This document shows positions 18,019-25,226 of a stretch of 41,343 nucleotides of DNA, one piece after another; position 1 is the first letter of the stretch; every line of letters begins with the position of its first letter. The notes under the pieces were generated by a model, which was not told where the DNA came from, did no database searches, and worked only from the letters and a program-made list of their open reading frames with translations. The DNA is from Defluviitaleaceae bacterium. GTDB lineage: Bacteria; Bacillota; Clostridia; Lachnospirales; WQUN01. The DNA lies in contig WRDO01000028.1 in the NCBI GenBank assembly GCA_009779755.1, positions 1 to 41,343 on the forward strand. The letters run 5' to 3'. The position numbers and the translations under genes were made by a program.

Positions 18019-18638
18019 TATGCGTACACCTCCTGCATTTCCTCCACGGCTTCCTTCGTAACGACGAAGTTGTCATAACGCAGGATGTCGTAGACATTAA
18101 TCGTATTCACGCCGGCGGTTTTGATGCCGGGGATGTTGCGTGCAGAAAGCATAACGTTTGTGTTGCTGCCGGCTAAGACAAAGAGCGCATCGGGGGTATT
18201 TAACTTTTCACAAACATTTGCGACTGCTTTTGTTTTAATTTCCGGTAAATCAAAAGTATCCAGCACTACGAGCTTGTCCCGCTTTACCTTGTCGGTTAAT
18301 GCGGATTTGAGCGCGAGGCGCTTTTGCTTTTTGTTTAACTTGATGGAAAAGTCCCTCGGCTTGGGAGCGAATACCACGCCGCCGCCCGTCCATTGGGGTG
18401 AACGAATAGAACCTTGGCGTGCGCGGCCCGTTCCTTTTTGACGCCACGGCTTACGGCCGCCGCCTCTTACCTCGGCACGGGTTTTGGCGGATTTGTTACC
18501 TTGCCTACGGTTTGCGAGATATTGAACTACAGCCATGTGAACGGCGTGATCATTTACCTCTATACCGAAAAGGGCGTCGTTGAGTTCAATCGAACCGACG
18601 ACTTCGCCGCTTATATTTTTTACAGGTACTGTTGCCAT
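18018..18638 (-). CDS. rplD: Large ribosomal subunit protein L4 (uL4)
   Basis: This 206-aa protein forms the exit-tunnel constriction with L22. The start chosen (MATVPVKN) has AAAGGAG 8 bases upstream; ATGs further upstream are too close to that site or precede it. The tunnel loop GGGRKPWRQKGTGRARQGS and RSPQWTGGGVVFAPKPRDFS are canonical. In E. coli L4 autoregulates the S10 operon; the roughly 120-base leader upstream of rpsJ could serve a similar role, which is only an inference. Confidence 0.97.
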   Translation of the reverse strand: MATVPVKNISGEVVGSIELNDALFGIEVNDHAVHMAVVQYLANRRQGNKSAKTRAEVRGGGRKPWRQKGTGRARQGSIRSPQWTGGGVVFAPKPRDFSIKLNKKQKRLALKSALTDKVKRDKLVVLDTFDLPEIKTKAVANVCEKLNTPDALFVLAGSNTNVMLSARNIPGIKTAGVNTINVYDILRYDNFVVTKEAVEEMQEVYA

Positions 18639-18671
18639 TTCCATAACTCCTTTGCTGGGCACTGTTTAACT

Positions 18672-19310
18672 TTATTGTTTTACGGTGCTTTTTACCATTA
18701 CGAGCGCACCCTTTACACCGGGAATCGCGCCCTTCACGAGGAGAAGATTTTTTTCACCGTCGGCACGCACCACTTCAAGGTTTTGCACCGTTACATTTCG
18801 TGCACCCATATGACCCGGTAGCTTTTTGCCTTTACGAACTTTACCGGGAGTGGTACCGGCAGCCATTGCGCCGGGGCCTCTGTGGTATTTGGAACCGTGG
18901 GAAATAGGTCCGCGAGTTTGGCCGTGGCGCTTGATCGAACCTTGGAAACCCTTTCCCTTTGATACGCTTGATATATCAACTTGGTCCCCCGTTGAAAAGA
19001 AGTCGGCTTTAATTTCCGCGCCTACTTCAAACGCATCGCAATTATCCAGCTTAAATTCACGCAAAATTTTCTTCGGGGCGGTGCTTGTGCCGACACGGGC
19101 TTCAAAGTGCCCGCGCAGGGGTTTGTTCGTTTGTTTGATTTTTACGTCGCCGAAGCCTACTTGCAAAGCGGCGTAGCCGTCTTTTTCAGCGGTCTTTTTT
19201 TGGACGACCAAGCAAGGGCCTGCTTCCAGTACGGTTACGGGGATAACCGTACCGTCTTCAGAGAAGATTTGGGTCATACCCAATTTTTTCGCAAGAATCG
19301 CTTTCTTCAT
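18672..19310 (-). CDS. rplC: Large ribosomal subunit protein L3 (uL3)
   Basis: This 212-aa early-assembly 50S protein starts [20 protein letters not shown]. It has [40 protein letters not shown] and [18 protein letters not shown], the finger region near the peptidyl transferase centre. Length and order (rpsJ-rplC-rplD) are standard. Confidence 0.98.
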   Translation of the reverse strand: MKKAILAKKLGMTQIFSEDGTVIPVTVLEAGPCLVVQKKTAEKDGYAALQVGFGDVKIKQTNKPLRGHFEARVGTSTAPKKILREFKLDNCDAFEVGAEIKADFFSTGDQVDISSVSKGKGFQGSIKRHGQTRGPISHGSKYHRGPGAMAAGTTPGKVRKGKKLPGHMGARNVTVQNLEVVRADGEKNLLLVKGAIPGVKGALVMVKSTVKQ

Positions 19311-19358
19311 ATTAATAACTCCTATCAGCTCACATATTTCTTACGGAAATATGTTCGT

Positions 19359-19670
19359 TCAAGTAACTTTTACGGAAATGCTTACGCCGTCGGGCAAATC
19401 CAAACGGGTTAGCGCGTCTACGGTTTTTTGGGTGGGCATAAGGATGTCGATGAGGCGTTTATGCGTGCGCATTTCGAATTGTTCGCGGGAATCCTTATAT
19501 TTATGGACCGCGCGGAGAACGGTAACGACTTCCTTACGGGTGGGGAGCGGGATGGGTCCGGAGATAGCCGCGCCCGTACGTTTGGCGGTCTCAATGATCT
19601 GAGCTACGGATTGGTCTATCAGCTTGTGGTCATAAGCCTTCAGATTAATACGAATTTTATTGCTGAGCAT
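19359..19670 (-). CDS. rpsJ: Small ribosomal subunit protein S10 (uS10, NusE)
   Basis: This 103-aa head protein doubles as NusE, which joins NusB and NusG in antitermination. It carries [37 protein letters not shown] and [20 protein letters not shown]. It is the first gene of the cluster; a GGAGG-like site precedes the ATG, and a promoter lies about 130 bases upstream. Confidence 0.98.
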   Translation of the reverse strand: MLSNKIRINLKAYDHKLIDQSVAQIIETAKRTGAAISGPIPLPTRKEVVTVLRAVHKYKDSREQFEMRTHKRLIDILMPTQKTVDALTRLDLPDGVSISVKVT

Positions 19671-19797
19671 GGAAAACCTCCGTTTGGCATACTGGTAAAC
19701 GATTGTAACCTCGTATCGGGGTATCGGCGGCAGATTACACGCAACCGGGTGTGTCGCGAACCGCGGCGCAATCTTGGAAAATGGCCGACAATTGCGT

Positions 19798-19826
19798 AAT
19801 ATACAGTAAACGTTTTATAATTGCAA
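19798..19826 (-). promoter_or_regulatory. Promoter of the S10-spc-alpha operon
   Basis: On the minus strand TTGCAA and TATATT are separated by 17 bases, with an A/T-rich stretch upstream that could act as an UP element. It would give an untranslated leader of about 120 bases before rpsJ. No other good promoter was seen inside the operon, although internal ones cannot be excluded. Confidence 0.75.
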
Positions 19827-19898
19827 GCCTTTTGTGAAAAATATTTTTTTGTATTGAATAAATGCGCTCCGTGTTATACCTTATAGGAGGTGAATGTC

Positions 19899-20453
19899 AT
19901 GACGTTGGAAAAAGGCGATTACACGGGCTGTGCGGTTTTGTTATACGACGGCAACGGTGAATATATAAAACGGTGCGAGGTTTCACATTTTAATAAACGC
20001 ACTTACCAATTGCAATTGAAGAGCGGCATCCCGCCTGTTTTAACCGTGGATGATATTTGTTCATTATTGATATTAACCGAACCTTCCCCAATGGAATACA
20101 AGGGACGTGTACTGATTGAAAAATCGGAACGCGTCTTTGTTTTGTTCAGAGGAAAAGAAAAAGAGAGTCGGCGCATTGGCCGTTATAAAGTAAACTTCAC
20201 CGCGCAAATTACAGCGTTGATACGCGACGGCGAGGTATACGATTTACATACGGCTATTGAAGTGAAGGTGATCAACATAAGCAGAAACGGTATCCGTTTA
20301 CGCGCAGCCGTTAACGCCTTAAGGGAGAACGATAAAATAAATTTGAAAGTGTTAATTGACGGAATTGAAAAGCAGCTAACCGCAGTGGTAGTTAACCAAA
20401 CGGACAAAGGCAGCGAAGCGTCCGAGTACGGCTGCGGATTGATCGGGGGATAA
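19899..20453 (+). CDS. PilZ-domain cyclic-di-GMP receptor protein
   Basis: This 184-aa cytoplasmic protein has an N-terminal beta-rich half (about 1-90) resembling the YcgR-N/flagellar brake type and a C-terminal PilZ domain (about 92-184). The c-di-GMP binding marks are an Arg-rich stretch SRRIGRYKVNF (RxxxR type) and ISRNGIRL ((D/N)xSxxG type). The ATG start is set by AGGAGG 8 bases upstream rather than by a GTG nine bases earlier inside that site. It is followed at once by the HD-GYP gene. The target process (motility, adhesion or exopolysaccharide) is not shown. Confidence 0.88.
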   Translation: MTLEKGDYTGCAVLLYDGNGEYIKRCEVSHFNKRTYQLQLKSGIPPVLTVDDICSLLILTEPSPMEYKGRVLIEKSERVFVLFRGKEKESRRIGRYKVNFTAQITALIRDGEVYDLHTAIEVKVINISRNGIRLRAAVNALRENDKINLKVLIDGIEKQLTAVVVNQTDKGSEASEYGCGLIGG

Positions 20454-20454
20454 A

Positions 20455-21525
20455 ATGAAAGAGGTTGATTTAATCCCCATTCCCATCGATACGTTGCATA
20501 TAGGTACGTTCGTACAGGATAACATATACGCCCATGACTCCAGCCAACTGTTGATAAAAGCCGGAACGTTTATCGATGACAGGATACTTGAACGCGTAAA
20601 ACACCTCAACGGCGGCAAGCCGACGGTCTTTCTAGCCGGGCTTCCCCTTAAATCGCTGGCCATGCCGCAAGATGAAATGGAAAAACGCCGCAAGGCCCTC
20701 GAAAAAGCGACCGGTTATGATAAGATCGCCGACGAAGCCGTCGATTACCTTTCCGAGACTGCGAAAAACAAATCCGTCGACCCCGTAAAACTTAAGGTAA
20801 TTTCACACATGCTTTCCAACTGGATGGGTACGGCGAGCTCCGCTATTGTCCTAACGCTGGTAAATGCGTTGGCCCCTGTGGACGAATACCTGCAGCGCCA
20901 TTGCGTCAACACCGCGTTCCTTAACGGCTTGATGGGTAAATGGATGGGGCTGCCCTTGGAAGCGGTCAGCCGCCTTGCGCTCATCGGGTTGCTCCACGAT
21001 TGCGGAAAGGCGTTGATGCCGCACAGTATATTAAATGAACACCGACGGTTGACGGTAGTGGAATATGAAGTGATAAAGACGCATCCCCTACATAGTTATG
21101 AACTTTTGTCCGATTTTCCCGAGGATGTCCGTTTCGCCGCGCGCGGCCACCATGAAAAAATGAACGGAACGGGTTACCCCGACGGATTGGCGAACGATGC
21201 TATCCCCATCGAATCACGAATCACGGCGATTTCGGATATCTACGACGCATTGGTAGCACAGCGTGCCTATAAAGAACCGCGCAGCCCCTTTAACGTGCTC
21301 GCGCTTTTAAAGCGTATCGCAGGCAGGGAGCTGGACGAGCGGCTGGTGAACCTGTTCCTGACAAACATCCCCAAGGAATTGATCGGTAAACAAGTGGTAC
21401 TGTCGAACGGTACGGTGGCGTATGTGCGGGAAATCGATTATGATGACATTGAATACCCGATCGTCAACCAATTCGGTGAACGTTTGAAAACGAATGAAAC
21501 ACTGTATTGTACGTCGATGTATTGA
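20455..21525 (+). CDS. HD-GYP domain cyclic-di-GMP phosphodiesterase
   Basis: This 356-aa protein has an N-terminal domain of unknown type (about 1-110) and a C-terminal HD-GYP domain. Catalytic marks are His149 (in LQRHC), the HD pair at 181-182 in LLHDCGK, His208/His213 region, HHE at 232-234 and GYP at 240-242 in MNGTGYPDGL. All are intact, so c-di-GMP hydrolysis is expected. It starts one base after the PilZ gene stop, indicating one operon with its effector. There is no transmembrane segment, so it should be cytoplasmic. Confidence 0.93.
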   Translation: MKEVDLIPIPIDTLHIGTFVQDNIYAHDSSQLLIKAGTFIDDRILERVKHLNGGKPTVFLAGLPLKSLAMPQDEMEKRRKALEKATGYDKIADEAVDYLSETAKNKSVDPVKLKVISHMLSNWMGTASSAIVLTLVNALAPVDEYLQRHCVNTAFLNGLMGKWMGLPLEAVSRLALIGLLHDCGKALMPHSILNEHRRLTVVEYEVIKTHPLHSYELLSDFPEDVRFAARGHHEKMNGTGYPDGLANDAIPIESRITAISDIYDALVAQRAYKEPRSPFNVLALLKRIAGRELDERLVNLFLTNIPKELIGKQVVLSNGTVAYVREIDYDDIEYPIVNQFGERLKTNETLYCTSMY

Positions 21526-21559
21526 TTTTGGGGATGCAAAATAGAAAGGATTGGACGCG

Positions 21560-22219
21560 ATGTTAAATCCGATCGACATGTACAGCAAAATAAAAAATAA
21601 TATATTGGACCGTATCCCGCAAGGGGATGCCTTCCGTGCGCGCGCGCCGCAGTCGGTGGATGAAAACCCGGGTGAAACCGCGCAAACCGGCACAAACGTC
21701 CCGCATCCCCCCGTTATCAACACCGACGCAACGTTCGGCGAATTGATACGGCAATTCGAGGATGCCACAAAACGCGCGGGACTCCCCGCAATAGATTTGC
21801 AAAGCGAACAAATCAACCGCGAAATCCTCGCCGCCGCGCAACGTTATGAGCTTGACCCGGAATTGATCCGTGCCCTTATCCGCGCGGAGTCGAACTTCCG
21901 CCCCGACGTTGTGTCGAGCGCGGGTGCGATGGGGTTAATGCAGCTCATGCCCGGCACGGCGGCGTCCTTAGGCGTGACCGACCCCTTCGACATCGCGCAA
22001 AATATCGACGGCGGCAGCCAATACCTGCGAAGGATGCTGGACCTTTTCGACGGTGATACCTCCCTCGCGCTGGCAGCCTACAACGCGGGTGCGGGCGCGG
22101 TGCAACGCCACGGCGGCATCCCACCCTTTCGCGAAACGCAGAATTTCGTACCGCGCGTGCAAAGCTATTGGGAAAGGAACCTGCTGGACTTATATAAGGA
22201 CTCCACCAAGTTCGGTTGA
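21560..22219 (+). CDS. Lytic transglycosylase (SLT domain)
   Basis: This 219-aa protein has an SLT catalytic domain at about residues 85-205. The catalytic Glu100 lies in IRAESNFRPD; AGAMGLMQLMPGTAASLG, DPFDIAQNIDGGSQYLRRM and LALAAYNAGAGAVQRHGGIP are the other family motifs. Such enzymes cleave peptidoglycan glycan strands to give 1,6-anhydro ends. No signal peptide or membrane segment is visible, which is odd for a wall enzyme; export through a flagellar or other machine, or a non-classical route, is possible. GAAAGGA sets the ATG start over a TTG nine bases upstream. It lies between two c-di-GMP genes. Confidence 0.92.
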   Translation: MLNPIDMYSKIKNNILDRIPQGDAFRARAPQSVDENPGETAQTGTNVPHPPVINTDATFGELIRQFEDATKRAGLPAIDLQSEQINREILAAAQRYELDPELIRALIRAESNFRPDVVSSAGAMGLMQLMPGTAASLGVTDPFDIAQNIDGGSQYLRRMLDLFDGDTSLALAAYNAGAGAVQRHGGIPPFRETQNFVPRVQSYWERNLLDLYKDSTKFG

Positions 22220-22247
22220 AAATATTGACTTATAAAGGAGGGGTTAA

Positions 22248-23171
22248 ATGCTTGATCATACGCAACAAAACGGCGATAAAACGGGAAGCATCCTGATCGT
22301 CGACGATTCGATGATGAACTTGTCCGTACTGTCGGGCATCCTTAGCCCGCAATATACCGTATATACGGCAAACAACGGGCTCGAAGGCATCAACTCCGCC
22401 AAAAAATATAAACCCGACGTGATCATTTTAGATATTGTAATGCCGGACATGGACGGTTATGAAGTAATTAAAATATTAAAGCATGATGAGGAATTGCAGG
22501 GGATACCCGTTATATTTATCACCGGATTGACGAATACGGCTGAAGAGGAACGCGGTTTGCAACTGGGCGGAGCGGATTACATAATAAAACCCTTCAGTTC
22601 CGTCATCGTAAAATTGAGGGTTGAAAACCAAGTCCGTATGCAAGGGATGATACGGGAAATCACTTTTATGAGCATGAACGATTCGCTGACGGGTTTACCG
22701 AATCGGCGTTGTTTTGATGAACGCTTGCACACGGAATGGAAGCGGGCAAGGCGTGAAAAACAATCCATCGGCATTTTATTGATTGATATTGACTACTTTA
22801 AAAAATTCAACGATTTCCACGGCCATCTTAACGGCGATGAAGCCCTAAAAACGGTAGCCTCCATGATCAAAGCGGCACTCGTACGCCCGGTTGACATCGC
22901 AGCCCGCTGGGGAGGCGAAGAGTTTATCGTCCTGCTTCCCGGCGCGGACATGGACGGCGCGGAGGAAGTCGCGAAGAAAATACGCTTGATTGTTGAATTG
23001 ACATCGATTTATCTCCGTGAAGGCGGAACCGCCAAGACAACGGTAAGCATCGGCGTAAACGCACGCATACCCACGGCGGATGATCATGCGGACAATTTTA
23101 TCCAGCATGCGGACGATGCGTTGTACGAAGCCAAAGCGCAAGGCCGTAATCGGGTATGCCGAGCCGGATAA
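22248..23171 (+). CDS. Response regulator diguanylate cyclase (REC-GGDEF)
   Basis: This 307-aa protein makes c-di-GMP from two GTP on receiving a phosphorelay signal. The REC domain (about 14-130) has acidic residues Asp19/Asp20, phosphoacceptor Asp62 in LDIVMPDMDG, Thr92 and Lys114. The GGDEF domain (about 140-307) has DSLTGLPNRR, the metal site around LLIDIDYFKKFND, and an active GGEEF at 222-226. RPVD at 213-216, five residues before it, is the inhibitory I-site, so feedback control is expected. No sensor kinase gene lies alongside. AAGGAGG precedes the ATG. With the PilZ and HD-GYP genes it completes a make-break-sense set. Confidence 0.95.
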   Translation: MLDHTQQNGDKTGSILIVDDSMMNLSVLSGILSPQYTVYTANNGLEGINSAKKYKPDVIILDIVMPDMDGYEVIKILKHDEELQGIPVIFITGLTNTAEEERGLQLGGADYIIKPFSSVIVKLRVENQVRMQGMIREITFMSMNDSLTGLPNRRCFDERLHTEWKRARREKQSIGILLIDIDYFKKFNDFHGHLNGDEALKTVASMIKAALVRPVDIAARWGGEEFIVLLPGADMDGAEEVAKKIRLIVELTSIYLREGGTAKTTVSIGVNARIPTADDHADNFIQHADDALYEAKAQGRNRVCRAG

Positions 23172-23186
23172 AACACGGTGCCGTAC

Positions 23187-23216
23187 TTGACAGCCTTTAA
23201 AACGATATGCTATCTT
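23187..23216 (+). promoter_or_regulatory. Promoter of tRNA-Thr
   Basis: TTGACA and TATCTT lie 18 bases apart, about 35 bases before the tRNA 5' end, with no other gene between. Confidence 0.8.
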
Positions 23217-23251
23217 TCCCTTCGCGCCAAAATCGCGCGTTTCGTGGGAAT

Positions 23252-23324
23252 GCTGCTGTAGCTCAAATGGTAGAGCGCGTCCTTGGTAAGGACGAGGCAG
23301 GCGGTTCAATACCGCCCAGCAGCT
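23252..23324 (+). tRNA. tRNA-Thr (anticodon GGT), likely integration site
   Basis: The cloverleaf has acceptor stem GCTGCTG/CAGCAGC, D-arm, anticodon stem CGTCC/GGACG with loop TTGGTAA (anticodon GGT), T-arm GGCGG/CCGCC and discriminator T. CCA is not encoded and a T-run follows directly. A tyrosine integrase gene begins 150 bases further on, so the 3' end of this tRNA is the probable attachment site of the element to the right. Confidence 0.96.
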
Positions 23325-23352
23325 TTTTTTTATTCCCCCGGGAAACCCTTTA

Positions 23353-23386
23353 GAATCAACGTTTTCGGGAACATGCCCGTTGATTC
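23353..23386. repeat. Inverted repeat between tRNA-Thr and the integrase gene
   Basis: GAATCAACG and CGTTGATTC are perfect 9-base arms around a 16-base centre that itself holds CGGG/CCCG. There is no T-run, so a terminator is unlikely. It is a candidate binding site for the integrase or an accessory factor at the element end. Confidence 0.6.
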
Positions 23387-23441
23387 GAGGTTAGCCGACA
23401 ACCCCGATTTGACCCTCTAAAACCGCCTAAAATTACCCGCG

Positions 23442-23462
23442 TAGCTATACTATTAGCTATAC
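23442..23462. repeat. Tandem 9-base repeat near the element end
   Basis: TAGCTATAC occurs twice with a 3-base spacer (12-base period). Short direct repeats beside an attachment site often are integrase arm-type sites; that role is inferred from position only. Confidence 0.55.
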
Positions 23463-23474
23463 AAAAAAGCCTTG

Positions 23475-24740
23475 TCAGGTCAGTCCGGTAAGCTGTTCGG
23501 AGCTTGCCGGGCTTTTTCTTTGTGTGAGCCGTTCGTGTACTCTATCCATCGTTTGCGCCGCTTGTTCATGCACGTTGTCGGAAGCGACATGGCAATAGTA
23601 ATCAAGGAACGTACTCAGCTTTTTATGACCCATGACTTCGGCGGCGTACTTCTGGTTCACGCCTTCTTCTAACAGGATAGAAGCGAACGTATGCCTGAAG
23701 GTATATAAGGTAATACCCTCATTTATGAGCCCATGCTTCTTCTTAAACTGTTCAAGGGTACTGCGCAGCCCGGAATATTGCCTGAACCCACCCGTCTTCG
23801 TGTTCGGGAAAACGTAGTCACTAGCGATGTCGTTATCTTTGCAATATACTTGCCATTCCAAGAGAACCCCCACTACTACGGCAGGTATCGAAATCCGCCT
23901 AACGCTCATTGGGGTCTTGGTTTTACCAATCACCGACCACCTCTTGATGATGTTCCAATCCTCATCGAATTCGGTTTCACGAACAACCGCCCGTTTTACG
24001 GAAATAGTCCTCTTGGTGAAATCGACATCCACCCATCGTAAACCACATATCTCCTGCGGCCTTAGCCCCGTATTTGAAGATGTTATTAGGATGGGTTTGA
24101 ATATCGGATTGGCTTCAACAAACCCAAGCAATGCTTTCCGTACTTCGGGTTTTAAGGCCTTACCGGTATCATCTTCATCAACGGCAACCTTTTCGTACTT
24201 CCTGACCTTAACCTTCGACATGGGGTTCGCAGCTACATAGTTTTCATCAACGGCATATACAAAAAAGTTATTCAGCAGATTTTTCATCTTGTGCACGGTA
24301 TCGGATGCATACTGCTTCACTTTTCCGTTGAAGAACCGCTGTAGCATCTTGTCGGTTATGTCTTGGACATTGAACTTACCAAAGGCCGGGAAGATATGGT
24401 TCTTGAGCGTTGTGCGCCGTGCTTCACCGGTGCGTGTAGAAATGTTAGAAGCTATAAACAAGTCGAACCATTCCCGGCACAGGATTTCAAAATTACGCTC
24501 TTTGTCCGCGAGTATATTTCTGTACCCGTTTTCGAGCACCTCATCTACCAGCTTGGTTATCTTTTTGGCTGCTTCTTGACGGGTTTTACCATACTTTACT
24601 TTTCGTATCTGCGCCCCGTCCGTCGTGTACCCTATCGTGACAGCACCGACCCAACGCCCTTTACTGTCTTGATATATGGAGCCTTCATTATTACCACGGC
24701 GTCCTGCCCTGGCTCTTGATTGCTTTAATGCTTGTGGCAT
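23475..24740 (-). CDS. int: Tyrosine recombinase / phage-type integrase
   Basis: This 421-aa integrase catalyses site-specific insertion and excision of the element. The order is an N-terminal AP2-like arm-binding segment (NNEGSIYQDSKGRWVGAVTI, residues 17-36), a SAM-like core-binding domain (about 82-182) and the catalytic domain. Catalytic residues visible are Arg227 in TGLRPQE, probably Lys275, Arg349 and His350 in YTFRHTFAS, His372 in VMGHKK and nucleophile Tyr382 in LDYYCH. The first His of the usual HxxR box is Tyr346, a substitution seen in some integrases. AGGAGG lies 7 bases before the ATG. It has its own promoter and terminator, apart from the xis-like gene upstream. Confidence 0.95.
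   Translation of the reverse strand: MPQALKQSRARAGRRGNNEGSIYQDSKGRWVGAVTIGYTTDGAQIRKVKYGKTRQEAAKKITKLVDEVLENGYRNILADKERNFEILCREWFDLFIASNISTRTGEARRTTLKNHIFPAFGKFNVQDITDKMLQRFFNGKVKQYASDTVHKMKNLLNNFFVYAVDENYVAANPMSKVKVRKYEKVAVDEDDTGKALKPEVRKALLGFVEANPIFKPILITSSNTGLRPQEICGLRWVDVDFTKRTISVKRAVVRETEFDEDWNIIKRWSVIGKTKTPMSVRRISIPAVVVGVLLEWQVYCKDNDIASDYVFPNTKTGGFRQYSGLRSTLEQFKKKHGLINEGITLYTFRHTFASILLEEGVNQKYAAEVMGHKKLSTFLDYYCHVASDNVHEQAAQTMDRVHERLTQRKSPASSEQLTGLT
23485..23521 (+). terminator. Hairpin terminator inside the 3' end of the integrase gene
   Basis: On the plus strand CCGGTAAGCT and AGCTTGCCGG form a stem around GTTCGG and run into GCTTTTTCTTT. It would stop plus-strand transcripts from the tRNA side. 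On the minus strand, outer AAAAAGCC and GGCTTTTTT extend the same hairpin, so it can also end the int mRNA. The stem is part of the last integrase codons. Confidence 0.7.
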
Positions 24741-24757
24741 TTAACATCCTCCTTAAA

Positions 24758-24808
24758 ATGCCTGCCACGAGATTCATCCGCATAGAATTATACCCCGTAG
24801 GCAGGCAT
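24758..24808. repeat. Inverted repeat bracketing the integrase promoter
   Basis: ATGCCTGCC (24758-24766) and GGCAGGCAT (24800-24808) are perfect 9-base arms 33 bases apart. The right arm lies between the -35 and -10 boxes of the int promoter and the left arm in its leader. This is consistent with an operator that loops or blocks the promoter. Confidence 0.6.
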
Positions 24809-24815
24809 CCTTCAA
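24787..24815 (-). promoter_or_regulatory. Promoter of the integrase gene
   Basis: On the minus strand TTGAAG and a consensus TATAAT are 17 bases apart, just past the terminator of the xis-like gene and about 47 bases before the integrase ATG. Integrase is thus expressed separately from the genes upstream. Confidence 0.75.
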
Positions 24816-24846
24816 TGAAGAAAGTGCGCGGGGTGACCGCGCACTT
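24816..24846 (-). terminator. Terminator between the xis-like gene and int
   Basis: On the minus strand AAGTGCGCG and CGCGCACTT form a perfect 9-bp stem around a 7-base loop, then TCTTC. It lies 6 bases past the xis-like stop. Confidence 0.8.
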
Positions 24847-24852
24847 GATGTT

Positions 24853-25107
24853 TTACTCGTTGATCCGCAGCGACCAGAGAGCGAAAGCTATTGTGCTAAC
24901 TACTTTACGGTTACCGATTTCTATCGTAGGGAAGGAGTCGCTATTGAGCATTGCGCGGACGTTGTTGCGGCCCAAACCTGTAATTTGGACGAGTGTTTCG
25001 CAGTCGAGGAAGTCTTTGTTGTATTTTTCGGAGAGCCGCTTTGCTTCGATGGCGGCGGCGACGCCAAGATCAGAATTGATGTTGATCGCATGGTTGTTAA
25101 TGTCCAT
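24853..25107 (-). CDS. Small winged-helix / excisionase-like DNA-binding protein
   Basis: This 84-aa protein has a helix-turn-helix-like stretch (CETLVQITGLGRNNVRAMLN) followed by a short wing-like strand (FPTIEIGNRKVVSTIAFALW). This matches the size and order of excisionase/MerR-type HTH_17 proteins that sit next to integrases. The start MDINNHAININ was chosen for its AGAGGTG site; a longer reading would carry an implausible N-terminus. Its position one gene upstream of int suggests a recombination directionality factor or element regulator. This is inference from fold and context, without a clear homolog in mind. Confidence 0.75.
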   Translation of the reverse strand: MDINNHAININSDLGVAAAIEAKRLSEKYNKDFLDCETLVQITGLGRNNVRAMLNSDSFPTIEIGNRKVVSTIAFALWSLRINE

Positions 25108-25125
25108 CGCGTTCACCTCTGTGGA

Positions 25126-25137
25126 TGGATATATCCA
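25126..25137. promoter_or_regulatory. 12-bp palindrome upstream of the xis-like gene
   Basis: TGGATATATCCA is a perfect palindrome 19 bases before the xis-like ATG. It overlaps a possible -10 (TATATC) that has TTGGCG 16 bases upstream on the minus strand. It is a candidate operator, possibly for the small DNA-binding protein itself. Confidence 0.5.
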
Positions 25138-25226
25138 CGTAATTCCCCGCGCCAACGATATTGCGCAAGAGTAATAATAACGATGCTTCAAGTAGCTACC
25201 ATAATTGTTCCTCCATCTACCCATTA

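Noticed and set aside
19830..19885. Promoter for the PilZ gene
   Set aside because: Only poor matches (TTGTAT or TTGAAT with TATACC at wrong spacing) were found, so no call was made even though one must exist nearby.
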